Below, piece by piece: positions 57,689-64,000 of a DNA stretch of 64,000 nucleotides (positions are counted from its first letter, which is position 1; every line of letters starts with the position of its first letter). This stretch comes from Elioraea rosea (GTDB taxonomy: Bacteria; Pseudomonadota; Alphaproteobacteria; Acetobacterales; Acetobacteraceae). Location: contig NZ_VFAC01000006.1 of the NCBI RefSeq assembly GCF_007644105.1, forward strand, positions 62,001 to 126,000, written 5' to 3'. The translations under genes and the position numbers were made by a program. Under the pieces are notes generated by a model. That model made no database searches. It saw only the letters and a program-made list of their open reading frames with translations, and was not told the origin of the DNA.

Positions 57689-59274
57689 GCGCGCCTGACG
57701 TTGAGGGGAAGAACCATGCCCTTGAGCACGCCTGTGAGCGAGCGCCGCCAGGCGGAGGACACGAAGTACTGGCCGAGCGGCCAGTAGGGAACGTCCTGCC
57801 AGAAGCGCGCCTGGATGCGCCGCCCCAGCAGGGCCTGCGCCTCTGCGTCCGGCGCGTCGAACCATTCCTCGCGAAGGGCCTCGAGCTCGGGGCTGGTCGG
57901 CCAGCCGAACCACGCATCCTCGCCATTGCCGCGCAGAAGCAGGTGCGCGCCGGGGTTCATCAGGTCGGCGCCTGCGAACAGGGCGATGACGACGTTCCAG
58001 CCGCCCTGGTCCGGCGGGTCCTTCTTCGCCCGCCTGCCGAGCACGGTGCCCCAGTCCGACGGCGCAGGCTCGACGGCAAGCCCCGCCCGTCGCATCGCAT
58101 CCACCGCGACGATGCTCAGCGCGTTGTTGTTCACGACATCGGTCGGGTGAAGGAACACCACCTTCTCGCCGCCATAGCCCGCCGCGTCGAGCGCCGCCTT
58201 CGCTGCCTCGAGGCTCCTCGCGCCGGTGACGGTCTCGATGCCCATGTCGGAGGCCATCGGCGAGGCGACGGGGAAGCAGCCCACCCCGTCGCGCCAGACC
58301 GACCCGTCGGCTCCCATGATTGCGGTCATGTAGTCGGCCTGCGCGATCGCGGGCCAGAGCGCGCGGCGGCGCTCCGGCGTGTCGAAGGGCGGGTGCAGGT
58401 GGTTCGGCCGCATCATCGCCATGATGCCGGAGGTGTCGACGCGGTCGACCACCACCTCGCGGTGGCGCTGGACGACGGGGCGGAGATCGTTGGCGACCTG
58501 CTCCCACCAATCCACCTCGCCTGCCTGCAGCGCCGCAGCGGCCGTACCGGCATCGGGGATGATGCGCCACTCCATCCGGTCGAAATGCGCGAGCTTCGGC
58601 CCCGCCGTCATCGAGGGCATGCCCTCGCGCGGGACGTAGCGGTCGTAGCGCTCGTAGACGAGCTGCGCGCCGGAGACGCGCTCATCGGCCCTGAACCTGT
58701 ACGGCCCCGACCCGATGATCTCGGCGATCGCCGTCGTTGCGGGGGTGCGGGCGAGCCGCTCAGGCATCACGAAGCAGGGGTAGCTCGACGCCTTGGCGAG
58801 CGCGTCGAGCATCGGGCCGAAGGGGCGCGTCAGGCGCATCTCGAAGCGCCTGTCGTCGAGCACCTCCATTCCCGCAAGCCGCGCCTTCAGCGTCTGTCCG
58901 TGCGTGTCGCGCGCCATCCAGCGCTCGATCGAGGCCATCGCATCGGCCGCGCGCACCTTCTCGCCGTCATGGAAGGTCGGGCCGTCGCGGAGGGTGAAGG
59001 TCCAGCGATGGCCGTCATCCTCGACGACATGGCCCTCGGCGAGCTGCGGCTGCGGGCGGAAGTGCTCGTCGAGCCCGTACAGCGTGTCCCACACCATGTG
59101 GCCGTGGTTCCGCGTCGGGTAGGCGGTGGTCACCATCGGGTCGAGGATCGTGACATCCGCCTGCGGAACGAACTTCAGGACGCGCGCGGCCGCGGGCTGC
59201 GTGATCGCCGGGGCCGGAAACGACGCGGAGGCGGCAAGCGCCGCCCCCGCGCGGAACAACTGGCGTCGTCGCAT
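57685..59274 (-). CDS. ABC transporter solute-binding protein, family 5 (array member SBP6)
   Basis: A 529-aa receptor with the signal MRRRQLFRAGAALAASASF (cleavage near PAITQP). TAYPTRNHGHMVWDTLYG and GEVDWWEQV are present, but the FTPGTP loop is CFPVASPMA and the terminal FWxVxK is LPLNVRRA, losing the Trp. It shares PCFVMPE and MMRPNHLHPPFD with SBP2. ATG 59274 follows SBP7 by 14 bases. Confidence 0.9.
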   Translation of the reverse strand: MRRRQLFRAGAALAASASFPAPAITQPAAARVLKFVPQADVTILDPMVTTAYPTRNHGHMVWDTLYGLDEHFRPQPQLAEGHVVEDDGHRWTFTLRDGPTFHDGEKVRAADAMASIERWMARDTHGQTLKARLAGMEVLDDRRFEMRLTRPFGPMLDALAKASSYPCFVMPERLARTPATTAIAEIIGSGPYRFRADERVSGAQLVYERYDRYVPREGMPSMTAGPKLAHFDRMEWRIIPDAGTAAAALQAGEVDWWEQVANDLRPVVQRHREVVVDRVDTSGIMAMMRPNHLHPPFDTPERRRALWPAIAQADYMTAIMGADGSVWRDGVGCFPVASPMASDMGIETVTGARSLEAAKAALDAAGYGGEKVVFLHPTDVVNNNALSIVAVDAMRRAGLAVEPAPSDWGTVLGRRAKKDPPDQGGWNVVIALFAGADLMNPGAHLLLRGNGEDAWFGWPTSPELEALREEWFDAPDAEAQALLGRRIQARFWQDVPYWPLGQYFVSSAWRRSLTGVLKGMVLPLNVRRA

Positions 59275-59288
59275 CAGCTCGGCACCGC

Positions 59289-60893
59289 TCAGCTCTGGCG
59301 CCGGACGTTCCAGAAGACCGGCACCCCGCCCGCGGCCATCGGCCCGGCGAGGCTGCGGCGATAGGCGATCGGCTGGAAGTACTGGCCGAGCGGGATGTAG
59401 GGCACGTCGATGAAGAGCTGGCGCTGCAGGTCGGCAGCGATCGCCTTCTGCGCATCGAGCGTCGGCGCCTCGAACCAGGCATCGCGAAGCTGCTCGAGCC
59501 GCTCCGAGGTCGGCCAGCCGATGAAGCCCGCGTCGCCCTGGCCGCGCAGCATGTGGTGGCTTGCCGGGTTCAGGTGGTCGAGCCCTGCCCAGAAGGTGAA
59601 GAACACGCTCCAACCGCCACGGTCGAGTGGCTCCTTGCTCGCGCGCCTCTGCACCACCGAGCCCCAGTCCATCGCCTGGGTGTCGAGGTTGACGCCGAGG
59701 TCGCGGAACATGCCGCCGCCGACCTGCGAGAGCGCGACGAGGCTCGGCAGGTCGGTGGTGGATAGCAGGACCAGCCGCTCGTTGTTGTAGCCGCTCTCGG
59801 CGATCATCCGCTTCGCGAGCGCTGTGTCCTCCTTGTACACATCGGCGATGCCGACATCGGTCGCCAGTGGCGTGCCTGGCGTGAAGGCGCCCACCCCCTT
59901 CCTGTGCAGCTTCGGGTCGGTGCCGATCACGGCCTGCATGTAGTCGGACTGCTTGACCGCGCGGATCAGCGCCTGGCGGAACTTCGGGTTGCTCATCGGC
60001 GCGTGCAGGTGGTTCGGCCGGAGCACGGCGACGAGGCCGAGCTCGTCCTGCACCTCGACGGAGATGTTCCGGTTGCGCCCGAGCAGCTGGAGGTAGTCGC
60101 CCGTCGGCTGCTCCCACCAGTCGATCTCGCCAGCTTGCAGCGCCGCTGCCACCGTCGCGGCATCGGGGATGATGCGCCACTCGATCCTGTCGAAGTTGAC
60201 GACCTTCGGCCCGGCGGTGAAGGAGGGCTGCCCCTGTTCGCGCGGGCGGTACTCGGCGAACTTCTCGTAGACGACGAGCGAGCCCGAGTTGAACTCGTCG
60301 CGCTTGAACCGGAACGGACCTGAACCGATCATCTGCTCGGGGCGGATCTGGGTGAACGGGTCGGTCGCAGCGATCCGCTCGGGCATGATGAAGGGCGGGT
60401 TGGACGTGGGCTTGGCCAGCGCGTCGAGCATCAGCGGGAAGGGCTTCGAGAGGCGGATCTGGACGCGCCTGTCGTCGAGGGCGACCATCTCGGTCACCAC
60501 GGTTGCCATCTTGGCGCCGAACGCGTCGCGCGCCGCCCAGCGCTTCAGCGAGGCGATGACGTCTGCCGAGCGCACAGGCTCGCCGTCATGGAAGCGGAGG
60601 CCCTGGCGGAGAGTGAACGTCCAGCGCTTGTCGTCATCCTCGAGGGTGTGGCCCTCGACCATCTGCGGCTGCGGGCGGTACTGCGCATCGAGGCCGTAGA
60701 GCATGTCCCACACCATGAACCCATGGTTGCGGGTGACGTAGGCGGTCGTCCAGATCGGGTCCATCACCGTCAGGTTCGCCTGCGGCACGAAGCGCAGCAC
60801 CCGCGCCGAGGCCGGCTGGGAGAGTGCCGGTGTTGCCAGCGTCGCCCCGGTCGTGACCGCCGCCGCAGCGGCAAGCAAGTCGCGTCGCTTCAT
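59289..60893 (-). CDS. ABC transporter solute-binding protein, family 5 (array member SBP7)
   Basis: A 534-aa receptor, first gene transcribed in the array. The signal MKRRDLLAAAAAVTTGATL, with cleavage near ALSQP, is twin-arginine-like. IWTTAYVTRNHGFMVWDMLYG, GEIDWWEQP, AFTPGTP and PVFWNVRR are intact; WAGLDH and FIGWP are shared with SBP5. ATG 60893 is preceded by GGGAGACAG on the minus strand; the frame is open upstream to 61331 only because of composition. The cluster promoter should lie just upstream. Confidence 0.9.
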   Translation of the reverse strand: MKRRDLLAAAAAVTTGATLATPALSQPASARVLRFVPQANLTVMDPIWTTAYVTRNHGFMVWDMLYGLDAQYRPQPQMVEGHTLEDDDKRWTFTLRQGLRFHDGEPVRSADVIASLKRWAARDAFGAKMATVVTEMVALDDRRVQIRLSKPFPLMLDALAKPTSNPPFIMPERIAATDPFTQIRPEQMIGSGPFRFKRDEFNSGSLVVYEKFAEYRPREQGQPSFTAGPKVVNFDRIEWRIIPDAATVAAALQAGEIDWWEQPTGDYLQLLGRNRNISVEVQDELGLVAVLRPNHLHAPMSNPKFRQALIRAVKQSDYMQAVIGTDPKLHRKGVGAFTPGTPLATDVGIADVYKEDTALAKRMIAESGYNNERLVLLSTTDLPSLVALSQVGGGMFRDLGVNLDTQAMDWGSVVQRRASKEPLDRGGWSVFFTFWAGLDHLNPASHHMLRGQGDAGFIGWPTSERLEQLRDAWFEAPTLDAQKAIAADLQRQLFIDVPYIPLGQYFQPIAYRRSLAGPMAAGGVPVFWNVRRQS

Positions 60894-60918
60894 CGCTCTG
60901 TCTCCCTTATCCTTAAAC

Positions 60919-60946
60919 CCCCGTCTTGGCGGGGAGCATGACGGGG
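60919..60946 (-). promoter_or_regulatory. Leader of the receptor array with two competing hairpins
   Basis: CCCCGTC (60919-60925) can pair with GACGGGG (60940-60946), or its first five bases with CGGGG (60930-60934), so the two stems exclude each other. This lies 26-53 bases upstream of the SBP7 start. A TGGACA -35-like element on the minus strand (60959-60964) has a weak CATGCT at -10 spacing (60935-60940), which would put the transcript start inside this region. Confidence 0.35.
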
Positions 60947-60990
60947 AGCGGCGCCTGCTGTCCACACCCCTGCAGTCCGGGAGAATTGCG

Positions 60991-61620
60991 ATGATCCGAC
61001 GACGCGTCCTGCTCGCCGCCGCCCTCGCCTCGCCTGCCGCCGCGCGGGCGGCCATCCCACCCGTCGACACGGGCGCCGAGGCCCTCGCCGCGTCCCTGCG
61101 CGGGGGCGGGGCGGTGCTCTTCATCCGCCACGCCATCACGACGAGGACCGACCGCGACAGCGGCGTTCTCGGCCCGCGCGAGGGGCAGAGGAACATCAAC
61201 GCCGCCGGGCGCGCCCAATCCCGCCGCCTCGGCGCGGCATTTCGTGCGCTTCCCGTGCCGCATGGGCGCGTGCTGGCAGGGCCCGTCTGGCGGGCGCGCG
61301 ACACGGCAGAGATCGCCTTCGGCGCAGGCAATGTCGAGATCGTGACAGACCTGGTGGCGGACGACTATGCCTCGGGGCTCGACTACCGCGCCATCGTCGA
61401 GGCGATGCGACGCCGCCTCGCCACCCCGCCCCCGCCGCGGCTCAACACCGTCCTGGTCGGCCACCGAACACCGCTCGAGCACTATGTGGGCGCGCAGCTT
61501 CCGGACACGATCATGCCGGAGGGCGCGATCGCGGTGATCGAGCCGCTCGGGCCGGAGGGGTTCCGCTGGCGCGGCAGCGTGACGACCGAGCGGCTGGCAG
61601 AGATCGCACGCGTACCTTAG
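60991..61620 (+). CDS. Exported histidine phosphatase (phosphoglycerate-mutase-like fold)
   Basis: A 209-aa protein with an N-terminal signal (RRRVLLAAALASPAAARA) and the histidine-phosphatase core: R46-H47 in FIRHAITTR, NINAAGRAQSRRLGAAF, AGPVWRARDTAEIAF, and the second His in VLVGHRTPLE. It probably hydrolyses a phosphoester in the periplasm; substrate unknown. GGGAG precedes ATG 60991 by eight bases. Divergent from the receptor array; its stop overlaps the aldehyde dehydrogenase stop. Confidence 0.82.
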   Translation: MIRRRVLLAAALASPAAARAAIPPVDTGAEALAASLRGGGAVLFIRHAITTRTDRDSGVLGPREGQRNINAAGRAQSRRLGAAFRALPVPHGRVLAGPVWRARDTAEIAFGAGNVEIVTDLVADDYASGLDYRAIVEAMRRRLATPPPPRLNTVLVGHRTPLEHYVGAQLPDTIMPEGAIAVIEPLGPEGFRWRGSVTTERLAEIARVP

Positions 61621-63164
61621 GCCTTCGCCGGCCCGTAGCCGAAGGCTACCGCCGGGTCGGCTGCCGTCTCCACCCAGATCGCCTTGCTGCGCGTGTAGGC
61701 GGCGAGCGCCTCGGTGCCGGATGAGCGCCCGTGGCCAGAGGCGCCGAAGCCGCCGAAGGGAACCGAGACATGGATGGTGCGGTAGCCGTTCACCCAGAAC
61801 GTGCCGGCCCGTACCGCAGCCGCCACACGATGGGCGCGGCCGACATCGCGCGTCCACACCGCTCCAGCGAGGCCAAATCGCGTGGCATTGGCGAGCGTGA
61901 TCGCCTCCTCTTCCGTGTCGAAGGGGATTGCGGCGAGCACGGGGCCAAACACCTCCTCCTGCGCGATCGTCATGCTGTTGCCGACATCGGCGAGAAGCGT
62001 CGGCGACAGCCAGAACCCCTCGCGCGGCAACCCCGCGGGCGCATTGCCGCCGGTCGCGAGGCGCGCCCCGTCCGCCAGCCCCTGCGCGACCATCGCCGTC
62101 ACCTTCGCGTGCTGCCTGGCATTGGCGATGGGGCCCATCTCGGTGTCGGGGTCGAGCGGGTGGCCGAGCCTGATCCGCGCGGCGCCCGAGGCGACCTCGG
62201 CGACAAGCCGCTCATGCACGGTCCTCTGCACGAGAAGGCGGGAGCCCGCGACGCAGCTCTGCCCGCAGCCGGCGAAGATCGCCGATTGCGCGCCGAGCAC
62301 GGCGCGGGAGAGATCGGCATCCTCGAACACGATGTTGGCGCTCTTGCCGCCGAGCTCGAGCACAGCCGGGATGCCGCGCGCTGCCGCAGCGGCGCCCACC
62401 GCCGCACCGCCCTCGGGGCTGCCGACGAACACGACCTGCGCGACCTCCGGGCAGCGCAGCAGCGCCGCGCCCGTGGTCGCGCCGAAGCCGGGGACGACCG
62501 TGACCACGCCCTCAGGGACCCCCGCCTCGAGCGCGAGCTTCGCGAAGGCGAGCGAGGTGAGCGGAGTGAGCTCCGAGGGCTTCAGGATGCAGGCATTGCC
62601 GGCCGCAAGGATGGGCGCGACGTTCCAGCCCGCGGTGAAGAGCGGCGCATTCCACGGCGTGATGGCGAGGATCACGCCATACGGCTCGTGGCGGACCGTG
62701 ACGTGGTGCGTCGTCGGCACGGGGATGACGCGGCCTTCGAGCTTGTCGGTCCACCCCGCCCAGTAGCGAAGCATGTCGGCGACCGCCGCGACCTCGCGCA
62801 GGCAGTCCCGCACAGGCTTGCCCGACACCGATGCCTCGAGCCGGGCGAGCGGCTCGGAGGCCCCGGCGACACGCTCACCCCAGGCCCAGAGCGCGCGGCC
62901 ACGCGCTGCGGCGGTGAGCGAGGACCAGGCACGGAACCCTTTCCCCGCAGCCTCTGCCGCGCGCGCGGCGACGCCCTCGCCCGCATCCGGATAGGCGAGG
63001 ATGGCCTCGCCGGTCGCCGGGTCGGTCAGCGTCACCGGATCGCCGGACCCGCGGACGAGGCCTGCGCCGACCCAGGACCCCGGCTGCGCCCCCTCGCCCA
63101 CCAGCGCGTCGAACGCTGCCCTCGCCGCCTCGGCCGAGCTCGGCCGCATCACCCCGTCACTCAT
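61617..63164 (-). CDS. NAD(P)-dependent aldehyde dehydrogenase
   Basis: A 515-aa ALDH-superfamily enzyme oxidising an aldehyde to its acid. ITPWNAP, K195 in LKPSELTP, FVGSPEGG, E270 in LELGGKSA and the catalytic C304 in GQSCVAGSR are all present, along with EEVFGPVL. An extra C300 sits next to the active Cys. The start overlaps the upstream dehydrogenase stop by eight bases, so the two are cotranscribed and may act in one pathway. Confidence 0.93.
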   Translation of the reverse strand: MSDGVMRPSSAEAARAAFDALVGEGAQPGSWVGAGLVRGSGDPVTLTDPATGEAILAYPDAGEGVAARAAEAAGKGFRAWSSLTAAARGRALWAWGERVAGASEPLARLEASVSGKPVRDCLREVAAVADMLRYWAGWTDKLEGRVIPVPTTHHVTVRHEPYGVILAITPWNAPLFTAGWNVAPILAAGNACILKPSELTPLTSLAFAKLALEAGVPEGVVTVVPGFGATTGAALLRCPEVAQVVFVGSPEGGAAVGAAAAARGIPAVLELGGKSANIVFEDADLSRAVLGAQSAIFAGCGQSCVAGSRLLVQRTVHERLVAEVASGAARIRLGHPLDPDTEMGPIANARQHAKVTAMVAQGLADGARLATGGNAPAGLPREGFWLSPTLLADVGNSMTIAQEEVFGPVLAAIPFDTEEEAITLANATRFGLAGAVWTRDVGRAHRVAAAVRAGTFWVNGYRTIHVSVPFGGFGASGHGRSSGTEALAAYTRSKAIWVETAADPAVAFGYGPAKA

Positions 63165-63999
63165 CGCGAAACACCGCCTCCGCCACCCTGTTGAAATCGG
63201 CCCCGTTGGTGACAGCGCTCTCGGCCCAGGCCGCGAGAACGGATTGCGAGACAGGCCCCGCCCCGCCCTGGGCTTCGGCGAGCGCGGCGGCGAGCCGGAG
63301 ATCCTTCCGCATCAGCCCGGCGGTGAAGCCGGAATCGAACGCGCCGGAGGCGATCCAGCGGGGGAAGTTCACCTCCGTCGCAGCACTCCGGCCCGAAGCG
63401 CCGTTGACGACCGCCAAGAGCGCCTCGAGATCGACGCCCGCGCGAACGCCCATCCGAAGCGCCTCGGCTGCGGTGAGCAGGTGCGCCGCGACGAGCAGGT
63501 TGTTGACGAGCTTTGCCACCGCCCCCGCGCCCGGGCCGCCAACGTGCACGACCTTGCCCGCGATCGCATCGAGCACGGGCCGGGCACGGTCGAGCACGCC
63601 AGGCTCCGCACCGGCCATCACGGTCAGCGTTCCCGCCGCCGCCCCGGCCGGCCCGCCGGAGACGGGGGCGTCGACCCAGGCAAGCCCCGCTTCGGCGAAG
63701 CGCGGAGCCAGCGCGCGCGGCGTCTCGGGTGCGACGGTGGAGCAGTCGAGCACGACGCAGCCCGGTGCCGGCCCCGAGGTGAGGATCGTCTCCGCCGCGC
63801 CACGAACGGCATCGTCATGCGGAAGGCTGAGAACGATCACCTCCGCCCCGCGCGACCCCCTCTCGACAAGCGTGATGCCGAGCGCCTCGTTGCGGCGTGC
63901 TACGGAGAGGTCCCACGCCGTCACGTCATGGCCTGCGGCGAGGATCCGCCGCGCCATGGGCAGCCCCATCGCGCCCAGCCCGATCACAGCAACGCGCAT
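63157..63999 (-). CDS. 3-hydroxyisobutyrate dehydrogenase family oxidoreductase
   Basis: A 280-aa beta-hydroxyacid dehydrogenase. The Rossmann motif GLGAMG is at 7-12, substrate loop DAPVSGGPAGAAAGTLTVMAG, and the catalytic lysine K163 in GAGAVAKLVNNLL. ATG 63999 is one base from the right edge; the gene looks complete, but the ribosome-binding site is outside. Alternatives are tartronate semialdehyde reductase or a 6-phosphogluconate-like enzyme. Coupled to the aldehyde dehydrogenase. Confidence 0.9.
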   Translation of the reverse strand: MRVAVIGLGAMGLPMARRILAAGHDVTAWDLSVARRNEALGITLVERGSRGAEVIVLSLPHDDAVRGAAETILTSGPAPGCVVLDCSTVAPETPRALAPRFAEAGLAWVDAPVSGGPAGAAAGTLTVMAGAEPGVLDRARPVLDAIAGKVVHVGGPGAGAVAKLVNNLLVAAHLLTAAEALRMGVRAGVDLEALLAVVNGASGRSAATEVNFPRWIASGAFDSGFTAGLMRKDLRLAAALAEAQGGAGPVSQSVLAAWAESAVTNGADFNRVAEAVFRDE

Positions 64000-64000
64000 C

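Larger units (their letters stand above)
49318..60893 (-). repeat. Tandem array of seven paralogous solute-binding protein genes
   Basis: Seven head-to-tail genes of 527-537 codons encode family-5 (peptide/nickel) binding proteins of one subfamily. Numbered from the transporter outward they are SBP1 to SBP7 (SBP7 transcribed first). All share an RR-x-x-L N terminus, LRFVPQANL-like opening, GSGPxRF, a GEVDWWE-type block and an xxWFGWP or xGFIGWP block near the end. Gaps are 24, 147, 208, 18, -4 and 14 bases. Tandem duplication is the obvious origin. Confidence 0.85.

Overview
The window is a gene-dense, very GC-rich chromosomal segment (about 70% by impression) with no gap over about 210 bases between genes. 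The block rpoZ-rsh-pdxJ-acpS-lepB-rnc-era-recO-parC, a Bpt-type leucyltransferase, a DUF1489 protein and many solute-binding proteins with twin-arginine-like signals point to an alphaproteobacterium. An Acetobacteraceae/Rhodospirillales relative is my best guess, by inference only. I saw no tRNA, rRNA, CRISPR array, insertion sequence or prophage. Nearly all long antisense frames are shadows caused by base composition.

Layout. 1-800: two unrecognised genes. 805-8294: a cyclase/ATPase/TPR regulator diverging from a flavin monooxygenase, followed by a complete TRAP transporter (dctPQM) with a sigma-54-like promoter candidate in front. 8383-12572: YidB-like DUF937 protein, cupin, soluble hybrid histidine kinase, DUF1489 protein, small hypothetical. 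12707-18905: penicillin-acylase-family hydrolase, bpt, an enolase-superfamily dehydratase candidate diverging from a Bug-type binding protein around a perfect 19-bp palindrome, and a VOC dioxygenase-like protein. 18996-28954: the housekeeping block (DNA topology and repair, ribosome and RNA maturation, protein export, acyl carrier protein, vitamin B6, ppGpp, folate). 29082-33892: NYN protein, family-5 uracil-DNA glycosylase without a normal start codon, Bcr-type efflux pump, secreted glutathione peroxidase, acyl-CoA synthetase. 33900-39873: smpB, dapA, then a tightly overlapping operon slt-HAD-hydrolase-pgpA-cinA in which the HAD protein has lost its nucleophile. 39948-45269: secreted alpha/beta hydrolase, a form II molybdenum hydroxylase (coxS-coxL-coxM) and a small membrane protein.

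45311-60893 is the most unusual part. Seven consecutive paralogous family-5 (peptide/nickel type) solute-binding proteins, all with twin-arginine-like signals, are transcribed toward one dppB-dppC-dppD-dppF transporter core. Stable hairpins follow the stop codons of two of them, and competing hairpins sit in the leader. The simplest reading is one membrane pump served by a set of interchangeable periplasmic receptors that arose by tandem duplication. The window closes with a secreted histidine phosphatase, an aldehyde dehydrogenase and a 3-hydroxyisobutyrate-dehydrogenase-like enzyme.
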